Shown here: in pieces, positions 8,621 through 17,848 of the stretch
Position numbering within the stretch: position 1 is the first letter of the stretch
Layout: every line of letters begins with the position of its first letter
Origin: Microbulbifer elongatus
GTDB taxonomy: Bacteria; Pseudomonadota; Gammaproteobacteria; Pseudomonadales; Cellvibrionaceae
DNA: 64,000 nt
Direction of reading: 5' to 3'
NCBI RefSeq assembly: GCF_021165935.1
Contig: NZ_CP088953.1
Span: 3,209,501 to 3,273,500 of the forward strand
Program-made: the position numbers and the translations under genes
The notes under the pieces: model-generated
Told to the model about the DNA's origin: nothing
What the model saw: the letters and a program-made list of their open reading frames with translations, nothing else
The model's database searches: none

Positions 8621-9493
8621 ATGCATCCCAGCGTGCAGACCTTGTATAAATACCGCGTTGCGCTGATTGCAGCGCTGCTACTGCTTGGTAGCGTTGCGGC
8701 GGCACAATGGATTTCCCAAGACTCCGGTCACGGGCACCCCGCGACCGCGCTGCCGCACCAATCGCACCCGCAGGAGGCACTGGAATCCCGCCTGACGTCT
8801 CTGGAGCGCACACTGGATCAAACCCTCAAAATCCAGGGGCAACTTCTCGAACTGGTCAATGAGTTGAGCACCCGCCTCGAACCGGATGCGCAACCGCCTC
8901 AAACCCGTCACGTCAATATGCATGCGGAAAATGCCCGCGCGCAGCAACCAGCCGAACAAAGCCGCCTACAGGCCATCAGAAACCGCTTCGAGCGGCAGCG
9001 ACACAACCAGGTGCGGCAGCTTGTGGAGGCAGGCTTCAGCCACTCCCGGGCGACCGCCATTGTAGACAAGCAGGAGCGCCTGCAATACGAGCAGATGCAG
9101 TTCAGCTATGAATATCACCATTTGCAGGATAAGCGCTCGCAACGGGCTAAAGAGCTGCAGGAAAAACTTCAGACTTACAGCAATCCGCGACGGGTTTTTG
9201 AGCAGGAGCTAAACGCAGCGGAGTTTGAACAGTACCTCAATGCCTTCGGCGGCCGCACAGAAATGGAAATCGGTGATCTGATCGAATCCGCGCCCGCCTA
9301 TGAGGCAGGTTTACGTCCGGGCGACAAGATTATCCGGTACAACAATCAACGGGTATTTCATATGGGAGACCTGCGCACCCAGGTCTATCAGGCAAAGCCG
9401 GGGGAGTCTGTGGCGGTGGAGATTCAACGCCAGGGCAGCTCTTCGACGGAAACGATTTACCTACCCGCGGGCCCACTGGGTATTCGCGGCTAG
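8621..9493 (+). CDS. Membrane-anchored coiled-coil PDZ protein
   Basis: 290-aa protein, not a recognised named family. One membrane helix at about 10-27 (ALIAALLLLGSVAAAQWI), a heptad-like stretch at 48-85 (LESRLTSLERTLDQTL), a charged Gln/Arg-rich helical middle, and a C-terminal PDZ domain from about 215 with ESAPAYEAGLRPGDKIIRYN and GESVAVEIQRQG. The PDZ resembles those of type II secretion GspC or DegP-like proteins, but no protease or secretin-binding part is seen. Follows the lemA/TPM genes by 41 bases and ends just before a strong terminator, so it may be the last gene of that operon. Confidence 0.78.
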   Translation: MHPSVQTLYKYRVALIAALLLLGSVAAAQWISQDSGHGHPATALPHQSHPQEALESRLTSLERTLDQTLKIQGQLLELVNELSTRLEPDAQPPQTRHVNMHAENARAQQPAEQSRLQAIRNRFERQRHNQVRQLVEAGFSHSRATAIVDKQERLQYEQMQFSYEYHHLQDKRSQRAKELQEKLQTYSNPRRVFEQELNAAEFEQYLNAFGGRTEMEIGDLIESAPAYEAGLRPGDKIIRYNNQRVFHMGDLRTQVYQAKPGESVAVEIQRQGSSSTETIYLPAGPLGIRG

Positions 9494-9510
9494 ACAGCCG
9501 GAATGCGGAT

Positions 9511-9550
9511 AAAAAAGGGGCGATGGCCTGGTGGCCATCGCCCCTTTTTT
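9511..9550. terminator. Bidirectional Rho-independent terminator
   Basis: Perfect 18-base arms AAAAAAGGGGCGATGGCC (9511-9528) and its complement (9533-9550) around a TGGT loop, giving a GC stem with A/T tracts on both sides. It serves the lemA-PDZ operon on the plus strand and lysS on the minus strand. Confidence 0.95.
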
Positions 9551-9572
9551 TGGGCGTTCTATTCGCGCAATT

Positions 9573-11066
9573 TTACTCGGCGGAAACTTCCGGGCGCATA
9601 TGCGGGAACAACAGTACGTCGCGAATGGACGGTGAGTTGGTCAGCAGCATGACCAGACGATCAATGCCAATACCTTCACCAGCAGTGGGGGGCAGACCAT
9701 ATTCCAGTGCGCGGATATAGTCCGCATCGTAGTGCATGGCTTCGTCGTCGCCGGCATCTTTTTCGGCAACCTGGGCCTTGAAGCGCTCGGCCTGGTCTTC
9801 GGCGTCGTTCAACTCGGAGAAGCCGTTGGCAATTTCGCGGCCGCCGACGAAAAATTCGAAGCGATCGGTAACAAACGGATTGTCGTCATTGCGGCGCGCC
9901 AGCGGGGACACTTCGGTCGGATATTCGGTGATAAACGTGGGCTGGTCCAGGCGGTGCTCAACGGTTTTCTCGAAGATCTCGATCTGAATCTTGCCAAGGC
10001 CCCAGATTTCCTTGAGCGGGATATCCAGGCCTTCCGCGACTTTCTTCGCGCTATCGATATTGTCGATATCGGAGGCTTTCAGTTCCGGGTTGTACTTCAG
10101 GATGGAATCGAAAACACTGATACGGTCGAACGGCTGGGCGAAGTCGTAGCTGCTTTCCTGGTACTGAACGGTGGTGCTGCCCAGGACGTCGGTGCAAATA
10201 CCGCGGATCATGTTTTCGGTGAGATCCATAAGGTCGTTGTAGTCCGCGTACGCCTGGTAGAACTCGAGCATGGTGAACTCGGGGTTATGGCGAGTGGACA
10301 GGCCTTCGTTACGGAAGTTGCGGTTGATTTCGTAAACCCGTTCGAAACCACCGACAACCAGTCGCTTGAGGTACAGCTCCGGCGCGATGCGCAGGTACAT
10401 GTCGATGTCGAGCGCGTTGTGGTGGGTGATAAACGGGCGCGCGGTGGCGCCGCCGGGAATGACCTGCAACATGGGGGTTTCCACTTCCATGAAGTGGTTG
10501 TTGTTGAGGTAGCTGCGGATGTAGCTGATGACTTCGGAGCGGATGCGGAAGACGTCGCGGGACTCCGGAGTAGCGATCAGGTCTACGTAGCGCTGGCGGT
10601 AGCGCATTTCCTGGTCGGCGATACCGTGGAATTTTTCTGGCAGCGGGCGCAGGGCTTTGGTAAGCAGGCTGTACTCTTCGCAGTTGACGTAGAGGTCGCC
10701 TTTGCCGGATTTGTGCAGTGTGCCTTTGACGCCGACGATGTCGCCGATGTCCCAGGTGCCCCAGCGCTCTTTGATATCTTTCTGTGCGGTTTTGTCGGCG
10801 TACAGTTGGATGCGGTCGGAGACGTCCTGGATGACCATGAAGGGGCCGCGCTTGGCGAGGATTCGGCCGGCGACGCAGGCGGTGTTGCCTTCGCTTTCCA
10901 GTTCTTCCTTGGTCTTTTCACCAAACTCTTTTTGCAGGTCGGCGGCGAGGTGTTCGCGGCGAAAGCTGTTCGGGAAGGCGTTGCCCTTCTCGCGCATGGC
11001 GCTCAGTTTGGCGCGACGCTCGGCGATCAGTTTGTTTTCGTCTTGCTGAGTTGGTGTGTTGCTCAT
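9573..11066 (-). CDS. lysS: Lysyl-tRNA synthetase, class II
   Basis: Charges tRNA-Lys with lysine using ATP. Full length (497 aa). Residues ~60-160 form the OB-fold anticodon-binding domain ([20 protein letters not shown]). Class II motif 2 appears as [20 protein letters not shown] and motif 3 as [20 protein letters not shown] near the C terminus. It follows prfB on the same strand, as in E. coli where prfB-lysS form an operon. Here 266 bases containing a large structured repeat separate the two. Confidence 0.98.
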   Translation of the reverse strand: MSNTPTQQDENKLIAERRAKLSAMREKGNAFPNSFRREHLAADLQKEFGEKTKEELESEGNTACVAGRILAKRGPFMVIQDVSDRIQLYADKTAQKDIKERWGTWDIGDIVGVKGTLHKSGKGDLYVNCEEYSLLTKALRPLPEKFHGIADQEMRYRQRYVDLIATPESRDVFRIRSEVISYIRSYLNNNHFMEVETPMLQVIPGGATARPFITHHNALDIDMYLRIAPELYLKRLVVGGFERVYEINRNFRNEGLSTRHNPEFTMLEFYQAYADYNDLMDLTENMIRGICTDVLGSTTVQYQESSYDFAQPFDRISVFDSILKYNPELKASDIDNIDSAKKVAEGLDIPLKEIWGLGKIQIEIFEKTVEHRLDQPTFITEYPTEVSPLARRNDDNPFVTDRFEFFVGGREIANGFSELNDAEDQAERFKAQVAEKDAGDDEAMHYDADYIRALEYGLPPTAGEGIGIDRLVMLLTNSPSIRDVLLFPHMRPEVSAE

Positions 11067-11161
11067 GATCTATCACACATTTTAAAAATGAATTTTTGTC
11101 GGACTTGCGAATCAGCATTGTGACTTCGTCGGGCAGTCCGCTTGGGAGCTCTGTTTCGAGA

Positions 11162-11284
11162 CTGTGGCGGCCAAGCACCGGGGATTAAGATTCGAAACCG
11201 CTGTGAATACATCCATGTACGCTGCGTCGGCGACGTCCCTGTCGCCGACGCTTTCGAAACTTAATCCCCGGCACTTGCCCTTCG
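11162..11284 (+). repeat. Cloverleaf inverted-repeat element, copy A
   Basis: Outer stem: CCGGGGATTAAGATTCGAAA (11178-11197) pairs with 11252-11271 at 19 of 20 positions. Inside are exactly 54 bases holding hairpin 1 (TACATCCATGTA, 11208-11219) and hairpin 2 with a perfect 11-bp stem (11224-11234 with 11241-11251) and loop GTCCCT. The outer flanks CTGTGGCGGC.AAGCACC and GGCACTT..CCTTC recur at copy B. It lies in the prfB-lysS gap, with its reading direction opposite to the operon. Copies B and C share the loops and layout but not the stem sequences. Confidence 0.85.
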
Positions 11285-11332
11285 CTTCCAGCCAAATTAC
11301 TTCGTTAGCAGGACACGAAGGCAAACTAGGCC

Positions 11333-12428
11333 TTAGAGGCCCGCCTTCAGGCTCGCTTCAATAAACTGATCCAGGTCCCCGTCCAGCACTGCCTGGCAGT
11401 TGCTGGTCTGGACGCTGGTGCGCAGGTCTTTGATGCGCTGGTCGTCCAGTACGTAGGAGCGGATCTGGCTGCCCCAGCCAATGTCGGATTTGCTTTCTTC
11501 CATCGCCTGTTTTTCGGCGTTGCGCTTTTGCATTTCCTGTTCGTAGAGTTTCGCCCGCAGCATTTTCCACGCTTTGTCGCGGTTCTGGTGCTGGGAGCGT
11601 TCGCTCTGACAGGCGACGACAATGCCGGATTCGATATGGGTCAGACGCACGGCAGAGTCGGTTTTGTTGACGTGCTGACCACCGGCACCGGAGGCGCGGT
11701 AGGTGTCTTCACGCACCTGGGATTTGTCCACTTCGATTTCGATGTTGTCGTCGATCTCCGGGGAGACGAAGACGGAGGTGAACGAGGTGTGGCGACGGTT
11801 GCCGGAGTCGAACGGGCTCTTTCGTACCAGGCGGTGGACGCCGGTTTCGGTACGCAGCCAGCCGAAGGCGTATTCGCCCTGAAAGTGGATGGTGGCACTT
11901 TTGATGCCTGCGACTTCGCCGGCGGAGGCTTCTTCCAAGGTGGTTTTGAAGCCGTGGGCTTCGCCCCAGCGCAGGTACATACGCAGCAGCATTTCGGCCC
12001 AGTCCTGGGCTTCGGTGCCACCGGAGCCGGCCTGGATGTCCAGGTAGGCGTTGTTGGGGTCGGTCTGGCCGGAGAACATGCGGCGGAATTCGAGGGTTTC
12101 CAGTTGTTGCTGGAGGTTTTCGAGTTCGCTGGCCACTTCGGCGACGGAGTCTTCGTCATCCTCTTCGACGGCCATGTCGAGCAGCTCGCGGCTGTCACTG
12201 ATGCCGGTGTCGAGGTCGTCGATGGTTTTTACCACGGCTTCCAGGGAGGAGCGTTCACGCCCCAGGTCCTGGGCGCGGTCGGGGTCGTCCCAGACACTGG
12301 GCTCGGCCAGTTCCAGTTCAACTTCGGTCAGGCGTTCTTTCTTGCCAGCATAGTCAAAGATACCCCCTGAGAACGTCGGTGCGCTCTGCGAGGTCTTTCA
12401 TCTGGTTAAGAAGCGGATTGATTTCCAT
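11333..12428 (-). CDS. prfB: Peptide chain release factor 2 (programmed +1 frameshift)
   Basis: Recognises UGA and UAA stop codons and triggers peptide release on the ribosome. The first frame starts at ATG 12428 ([19 protein letters not shown]) and reaches an in-frame TGA at 12354-12356. The rest is read in the +1 frame from GAC at 12355 to the stop at 11333. The GGQ catalytic motif occurs as [16 protein letters not shown]. The frameshift gives RF2 autoregulation: scarce RF2 lets the ribosome slip past UGA. The total product is about 364 aa, normal for the family. Upstream of lysS on the same strand. Confidence 0.97.
12353..12370 (-). promoter_or_regulatory. prfB: RF2 programmed frameshift site
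   Basis: On the minus strand the sequence reads AGGGGGTATCTTTGAC: an internal Shine-Dalgarno-like AGGGGG, then the slippery CTT (12359-12357) and TGA C. This matches the known E. coli RF2 recoding signal closely. The ribosome shifts by +1 when release factor 2 is limiting. Confidence 0.97.
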
Positions 12429-12536
12429 AGATGCGTCGGCTTCTGTCGGTTAAATCGGGCGCGCATTCTACCTCAGTACGCGCTGGGAAATAAGGGCCCC
12501 GGGCGCGGTTCGGGTAACAAGATAGTGGAAGTTGGC

Positions 12537-12566
12537 TTGAGTGGGTGCGGTTTGCGGGGATAAAAT
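12537..12566 (+). promoter_or_regulatory. Candidate sigma-70 promoter for the pectinesterase gene
   Basis: TTGAGT (12537-12542), an 18-base spacer and TAAAAT (12561-12566) lie 54 bases upstream of the coding start. AGGAGG precedes the ATG by nine bases. Prediction from motif match only; the rest of the prfB-pectinesterase gap shows nothing else clear. Confidence 0.45.
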
Positions 12567-12619
12567 GGCCTGACCAATAATAACATTGTATCAAGCCAAT
12601 TATCAGGAGGATCCAGGGG

Positions 12620-13801
12620 ATGCTATACCGCCTGTCCCAATCTGCGCCTTTGTTCAGCGGACCACCATCTTTCCCGACAATGAATGGCAGGATTTGTGCG
12701 TGGCTCACCATTCTGCTGAGCGCCACGACCCTTCTCTCACTGTCTGCCCGGGCGCACTACGATGCTGCGGTTGGCGCAGTGCCCGCGGGTACGGATGCTA
12801 CCCGCCGGTTTGAGTCCATTCAGGCGGCGATTGACGCCGCTCCAAGCGACGGTAGCGCTCCCTTTTCCATTTTCCTGCCCGCCGGGGTGTACGAAGAAAA
12901 GGTACTGATCGACAAACCCAATGTGCATCTGCTTGGTACCGAACGGGACCGGACGGTGATTCGATGGGGCGACTACGCGGGTATGCCCGCTCCCGGGGCT
13001 GCAGTGGGCGCCACCGAGAAACTGGGCACCTTCGCCACCGCCACGGTAACCATCGAAGCCCGGGACTTTCGGGCAGAGAATCTGACCATAGAAAACAGCT
13101 TCGATTTTCTGGCCCAGGATGCCCTGCCCCAAGGCCACCCGGACAGAGTCAATGGTATGCAGGCGGTTGCACTGAAAACCGGCCTCAATAGCGACCGTGC
13201 AGCCTTTCGCAATGTGCGCCTGTCCGGCTATCAGGACACCCTGTTTGTACAGGGTGGCCGCAGCTATTTTGTCGACAGTGTGATTGAGGGCAATGTGGAT
13301 TTTATTTTCGGCGCCGGCCAGGCGCTGTTTGAAAACAGCGATATTGTTACCCGCCCTCGCGGGACAGTCCGAGAAACCATGGGCTACGTGACGGCTCCCA
13401 GTACCGACATTGGCGATGAATATGGCCTGGTGTTTCTACACTGCCGGCTGTTGAAGGCTGAGGGAGTTCCCGCCAACTCCACACCGCTGGGCCGGCCGTG
13501 GCACCCCACCACCACCTTTGCCGATGGCCGCTACGCAGACCCCAATGCGGTTGGCGCCACGGTATTTATCCACTCCTACATGGACGATCACATCACCCGT
13601 ACTGGGTGGGCATCGATGCGCGGCACCAGCCGCGACGGCAGCAAGTCCACGGTATTTACCCCGGAAAGCGCTCGTTTTTTCGAGTACCAGAGCCGAGGCC
13701 CCGGCGCACAGGTCAATGCCAATCGGCCACAGCTCAGCGAAAACGAAGCCGCGCAATTTTCGAAGGCGCGCATCCTGCGCGGGTGGGAGGCGCCGTTTTA
13801 A
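12620..13801 (+). CDS. Secreted pectinesterase (carbohydrate esterase family 8)
   Basis: Removes methyl esters from pectin homogalacturonan, opening it to lyases. 393 aa with an N-terminal hydrophobic export segment (about 26-45, AWLTILLSATTLLSLSARA) and a right-handed beta-helix. Catalytic-site motifs are present: GYQDTLF with Asp206, VDFIFGAG with Asp227, and LGRPW with its Arg. ATG 12620 has AGGAGG upstream; Met21 (12680) would give a shorter, more typical signal peptide but has no ribosome-binding site. It stands alone, divergent from prfB, with no other pectin gene in the window. Points to a plant- or algal-polysaccharide lifestyle. Confidence 0.92.
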   Translation: MLYRLSQSAPLFSGPPSFPTMNGRICAWLTILLSATTLLSLSARAHYDAAVGAVPAGTDATRRFESIQAAIDAAPSDGSAPFSIFLPAGVYEEKVLIDKPNVHLLGTERDRTVIRWGDYAGMPAPGAAVGATEKLGTFATATVTIEARDFRAENLTIENSFDFLAQDALPQGHPDRVNGMQAVALKTGLNSDRAAFRNVRLSGYQDTLFVQGGRSYFVDSVIEGNVDFIFGAGQALFENSDIVTRPRGTVRETMGYVTAPSTDIGDEYGLVFLHCRLLKAEGVPANSTPLGRPWHPTTTFADGRYADPNAVGATVFIHSYMDDHITRTGWASMRGTSRDGSKSTVFTPESARFFEYQSRGPGAQVNANRPQLSENEAAQFSKARILRGWEAPF

Positions 13802-13849
13802 ACGGTGCTCTGGAGCCGGGTTGCGCCGGCAATACAGCTCCCGGAGGAC

Positions 13850-14371
13850 TCAGTAAACGGAAGAACTGCCACCGGATTGCACCTTGGGACAATCACCCAG
13901 CTGGTAGCTACCCGGTTTGGCCGGATCGAAGCCCAGTTCCAGAGCCGCATCGAGGAAATCCGACGGTATCCGATGCAACATCAGGTCGCCGGTAGCACCG
14001 CCGCAGACACTGGGGTACATACGGTCGGTTCGGGTCGCGCAGCGGCTTTCCTGAACCTTGATTCCGTTTTCGGCCAGCTGTGCCGCGCTGGCCTCGAGCG
14101 TGCGGCCGCCGCCCTCACACTGGCGATTACCCCGCGCCTGCATGACCCAGAGATTGCTGTTGTCGGTGGCGGCCTGATCTGCAGACGCTGAATCGTCGGT
14201 ATCACCCTGGGCACTGTCTGGTGTCGTATCCGGTTGCTCCGCCGGCACCGGCCCTTCCCCCACGGTCGCTTTGTCACCGCCCGCCTCTGATGTTTTATGA
14301 GAGGCGTCGCAGCCCGTCACAATCACCGCCACAAAGGCCATGCACACGATATAGATCCAGGGTTGGCGCAT
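13850..14371 (-). CDS. Hypothetical lipoprotein with four conserved-looking Cys
   Basis: 173-aa protein I cannot assign to a family. A signal sequence ends in the lipobox VTGC (Cys21), so it should be a lipoprotein. Residues ~25-75 are an acidic, Ser/Ala/Asp-rich linker. The remaining ~95 residues form a compact domain with four Cys (QCEGGG, SRCATRTDR, SVCGGATGD, GDCPKV), probably two disulphides in the periplasm. Start ATG 14371 has AGGAGA upstream; an earlier in-frame codon at 14401 is less likely. Convergent with the pectinesterase gene. Function unknown. Confidence 0.72.
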   Translation of the reverse strand: MRQPWIYIVCMAFVAVIVTGCDASHKTSEAGGDKATVGEGPVPAEQPDTTPDSAQGDTDDSASADQAATDNSNLWVMQARGNRQCEGGGRTLEASAAQLAENGIKVQESRCATRTDRMYPSVCGGATGDLMLHRIPSDFLDAALELGFDPAKPGSYQLGDCPKVQSGGSSSVY

Positions 14372-14416
14372 TGCTGCTCTCCTTTTCCGGTTGCCGATCA
14401 AAATGCTCTATTCCGT

Positions 14417-15049
14417 TCAGCTTAGCGCGAGCCAACCGCCTACGCCCAACATCAGGGTGCCCGCAATTCGATTCATGAGCCTGACATTTTCTCCACGATG
14501 CAGCAAGCGACTCAACGTGCGCCCACCACTGGCGTAAATCAACATACATGTAAACTCGAGCAACAGTATCACACTGAGCAGCACCGCCATCTGCGGAACG
14601 ACCGGCTTGCTCTGATTGATAAACGGTGGCAGCAGTGCAATAAAAAACGCCCAGCCTTTGGGGTTCGCCACCGCGGTAATGAAGCCCTGGGAAATCAGCG
14701 TCCATCGGGGTATGGCACTGGGGGCAGTCTCCGATGGCTGCACCAGAACCATCCTCCCCCGCGCGCGCCACATCTGTATCCCGAGGTAACCGAGATAGGC
14801 GGCCCCACAGTATTTAAACACCTGGAACGCCTGCGGGTATTGCAACATAAAAGCGGCAATACCCAGCACAGCGGCAATAGCGACCAGTGCCACACCACAC
14901 AATTCACCCAGCATCATCCACAGGGTGCGCTTTACCCCGAAAGCCATTCCCATGGTCAGCGCCAATGTCATGCACATCCCCGGAGTGATGGACACGAAAA
15001 AAAAGGTCGGCACAAACAGCACCAAAACCGAAAAATCGATTACACCCAT
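14417..15049 (-). CDS. LysE/RhtB family amino-acid exporter
   Basis: Inner-membrane exporter of the LysE superfamily; substrate not predictable. About 210 aa with six hydrophobic segments. The N-terminal signature FVSITPGMCMTLALTMGMAFG corresponds to the family's PGP(N/D) region, here with Met-Cys replacing the usual residues after PG. YLGIQMWRA at about 90-98 is also typical. Start ATG 15049 is chosen because the family begins directly with the first membrane helix; the alternative 15079 would overlap the upstream EamA gene by 20 bases. Probably co-transcribed with that gene. Confidence 0.87.
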   Translation of the reverse strand: MGVIDFSVLVLFVPTFFFVSITPGMCMTLALTMGMAFGVKRTLWMMLGELCGVALVAIAAVLGIAAFMLQYPQAFQVFKYCGAAYLGYLGIQMWRARGRMVLVQPSETAPSAIPRWTLISQGFITAVANPKGWAFFIALLPPFINQSKPVVPQMAVLLSVILLLEFTCMLIYASGGRTLSRLLHRGENVRLMNRIAGTLMLGVGGWLALS

Positions 15050-15059
15050 TGCCCAGTTC

Positions 15060-15968
15060 TCAGTGATGGGTGCCCGCATGCGCGCCGTAGCGGCTCAACA
15101 GCATCCCGGTGAGCATCAGACCGCAGCCGAGCAGTTCGTGGCCGGTAAACACCTCGTTCAGAATCAACCATCCGGCAATCAACGCAAACACCGATTCCAG
15201 ACTCATGATCACCGTGGCGTGAGAGGTGGCGGCGTGACGAAGGCCCAGCAACTGGAAGGTAAACGCGATAGCCGTCGAGAAGATCATCATATAGGCAATC
15301 GGCCAGGCAGCATCGAGGGCCCCCTGCACGGTGGCATCTTCGATGGCCAGAGACGCCAGAGCAGAAAACAGGCCGCAGAAAAGAAACTGGATCGCTGCCA
15401 GGCGCAGAGCGTGATAGCGTTTTACCAACCGGTCTGCGGTCAGCACCTGCAGGGCAAACGCGAAGGCTCCGGAAAATACCAGCAGGTCGCCTATCATCTG
15501 CGACTCTTGGGAGAAGTCGCCGAGGATATAGAGGCCGATCAACGCGACACCGATACCCGCCCAGGTCCAGCGGTTGGTTGCTACACCTAAGGACAGGCCG
15601 ATCACGGAGACCAACAGCATTTCCATCCCGGAAATAAATCCTGCACGCCCCGCGCCGGTATAAACCAGTCCCCACTGCTGCAGGGCAGAACCGAGGAACA
15701 GCCAGAATCCCAGAATGGCGCCGCCGGGCAGGCACTGGCGCCAACCCATCTTGATCCTTGTCCCCTCCTCCGGCGTGGCGACTTCTTTCCGTGAGGATAA
15801 CCAGTACACCAGCGGTATCAGAATCAGCCCCCCAAGAAAGAAGCGCCAGGCGTTAAACGCCAGTGGGGGCAGATGCTCCATGGCCACTTTCTGGGGAACA
15901 AAAGCGATCCCCCAAAACAGCGCAGCCAGCAACAGCAGTAGTTCTGCGCGAGTCTGTTTTTGATGCAT
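15060..15968 (-). CDS. EamA/DMT superfamily permease
   Basis: 302-aa drug/metabolite transporter with ten predicted membrane helices in two EamA repeats, about residues 8-145 and 155-290. The N-terminal LLLLAALFWGIAFVPQKVA and the second repeat GDLLVFSGAFAFALQVLTADRLV are typical. Likely exports a small metabolite; substrate unknown. Minus strand, followed within 11 bases by the LysE exporter, giving a two-exporter unit. Start at the first Met gives a normal length. Confidence 0.9.
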   Translation of the reverse strand: MHQKQTRAELLLLLAALFWGIAFVPQKVAMEHLPPLAFNAWRFFLGGLILIPLVYWLSSRKEVATPEEGTRIKMGWRQCLPGGAILGFWLFLGSALQQWGLVYTGAGRAGFISGMEMLLVSVIGLSLGVATNRWTWAGIGVALIGLYILGDFSQESQMIGDLLVFSGAFAFALQVLTADRLVKRYHALRLAAIQFLFCGLFSALASLAIEDATVQGALDAAWPIAYMMIFSTAIAFTFQLLGLRHAATSHATVIMSLESVFALIAGWLILNEVFTGHELLGCGLMLTGMLLSRYGAHAGTHH

Positions 15969-16037
15969 ATAGATTCAGATAAGTTGAACTGGAGAAGCCT
16001 GCTTGCAGACGCCTTCAGAAACGGCCAATTAAAGGAT

Positions 16038-17768
16038 TTACAGCGGGCTGATATGGCTGACCATCAGCTGCAGTGACTGCCGCCCACGGAATTCGTTGAT
16101 ATCCAGTTTGAATGCCAACTGGACTTTGTCCACTTGCGCCGGCCACAAATCCGTATCGATATTGAAGGCGATGGCGTCGATCGCCTGTTGTGGCGCGGCA
16201 ACCGGTGCCACGGTCATTTTCAGGTGGCGCTCCCCCACGATACGCTGCTGCAACATCAGAAACTCGCCGTCGAATTCCGGCTCGGGAAATGCCTGCCCCC
16301 AGGGCGCGCAGGCTCGCAGCAAAGCGGCGGTTTCCATGGAAAACTCCTGGGGCTGGAGTTCGCCATCGGTTTCGATAATCGCCTGCAGCTGAGATTCGTT
16401 CAGACGACTGCGCACCGCCACCTCGAACGCATCGGTAAAAGCGGCGAGGTTCTCTGCCGGCAGACTGAGCCCCGCAGCCATGGCGTGACCGCCGAATTTG
16501 CTGATCAGCGTTGGGTGGGCAGCGGCCACATCGCTGAGTACATCGCGGATATGCAGGCCGGGAATGGAGCGCGCGGATCCTTTGACAAGGTTGTTATCAC
16601 CGTCGGCGAAGGCAATCACCGGGCGGTGGAATTTTTCCTTGATGCGGCTGGCGAGAATCCCCACCACGCCCTGATGCCAGTCGCCATCGTACAGGCACAG
16701 ACTCCACGGCAGGCCCTCCTCTGCCAACTGCAGTTTCTCCAGCGCGGCCATGGCTTCCCGCTGCATGCCGGCCTCAATCGCCTTGCGGTCGCGATTCAGG
16801 CTGTCCAGTTCTGCCGCCAGCTCCCGGGCTTCTTGCGGGTCCTGGGTCAACAGACAGCGAATACCGGTCCCAATATCGTCGAGACGCCCGGCGGCATTGA
16901 TGCGTGGTCCGAGAATAAAACCGATATCGGTGGTGGACAGGCGGGTGCGATCGCGCCCGGCCACTTCCATGAGCGCCTGGATACCCGGGCGGCAGCGGCC
17001 CGCGCGAATACGCGCGATCCCCTGATGCACCAGCACGCGGTTATTGTGATCCAGGGGTACCAGGTCCGCGACGGTGCCCAACGCGACCAGATCCAGATAC
17101 TCCGCCATATTGGGCGGGGCAATACCGGTCTCTTCAAACCAGCCCGTGGCCTGCAACGCACTTTTGACGCGACTGAGGAGATAGAAAATCACCCCGACAC
17201 CGGCCAGGTTCTTGCTGGGAAACGCGCAATCGGGCTGGTTGGGATTCACGATCGCATCCGCCTCGGGCAGCACCTCGCCGGGCAAGTGGTGGTCGGTGAC
17301 AATGACTTTGAGGCCCGCTGCACGCGCCGCATTTACCCCGTCGATACTGCTGATCCCGTTGTCCACGGTAATCAGCAGGTGCGGGCTGTATTCCTTCGCT
17401 ACTTCGACGATTTCCGGGGTCAGGCCGTAACCAAACTCAAACCGGTTGGGCACCAGGAAATCCACTGGACCGGCGCCCAGGGCCCCCAGCGCCAGTACTG
17501 CGAGGGTGCTGCTGGTGGCGCCGTCGGCGTCGAAATCGCCAACGATCAGAATTTTCTGCTGTGCGCGTATGGCATCGGAAAGCAGCACAACCGCCGCCTC
17601 CAGACCACGCATGGACATGGGACTGTGCAGACGCGCCAGCTGGTGATCCAGCGCGTCGTCGCTGTGGACACCGCGGCCCAGCAGCACGCGCTGCAGAATT
17701 TCGGGGGTGGAGGACGTAAAACGGCCAGAGGACAAATCCACTGGCCGTCGTCGAATAATCGCGTTCAT
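16038..17768 (-). CDS. recJ: Single-stranded-DNA exonuclease RecJ
   Basis: 5'-3' exonuclease specific for single-stranded DNA, used in RecF-pathway recombination, mismatch repair and base-excision repair. 576 aa, full length. The DHH phosphoesterase motifs are visible: IVGDFDADGATS near residue 75 and VTDHHLPG near 160, followed by NPNQPDC. The DHHA1 domain motif SKFGGHAMAAGLSLP appears at about 420, then the C-terminal OB fold. It lies downstream of thrC in the same direction, an arrangement known in related gammaproteobacteria. Confidence 0.97.
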   Translation of the reverse strand: MNAIIRRRPVDLSSGRFTSSTPEILQRVLLGRGVHSDDALDHQLARLHSPMSMRGLEAAVVLLSDAIRAQQKILIVGDFDADGATSSTLAVLALGALGAGPVDFLVPNRFEFGYGLTPEIVEVAKEYSPHLLITVDNGISSIDGVNAARAAGLKVIVTDHHLPGEVLPEADAIVNPNQPDCAFPSKNLAGVGVIFYLLSRVKSALQATGWFEETGIAPPNMAEYLDLVALGTVADLVPLDHNNRVLVHQGIARIRAGRCRPGIQALMEVAGRDRTRLSTTDIGFILGPRINAAGRLDDIGTGIRCLLTQDPQEARELAAELDSLNRDRKAIEAGMQREAMAALEKLQLAEEGLPWSLCLYDGDWHQGVVGILASRIKEKFHRPVIAFADGDNNLVKGSARSIPGLHIRDVLSDVAAAHPTLISKFGGHAMAAGLSLPAENLAAFTDAFEVAVRSRLNESQLQAIIETDGELQPQEFSMETAALLRACAPWGQAFPEPEFDGEFLMLQQRIVGERHLKMTVAPVAAPQQAIDAIAFNIDTDLWPAQVDKVQLAFKLDINEFRGRQSLQLMVSHISPL

Positions 17769-17848
17769 CGCATCCGGTCGTTCAGATTCCTGGGGTGCCG
17801 GTATCGCACCGGCTTTCCCAACATTCTACCCGGACAGCGACGCCGAGG

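Noticed and set aside
9732..11123. Long open frame of 463 codons antisense to lysS
   Set aside because: Mirror of a strongly supported synthetase; its Val/Gly/Ala-rich, low-complexity translation is typical of antisense frames in high-GC DNA.
11164..11364. 66-codon open frame in the prfB-lysS gap
   Set aside because: It is translated inverted repeat (copy A) and has no independent support.
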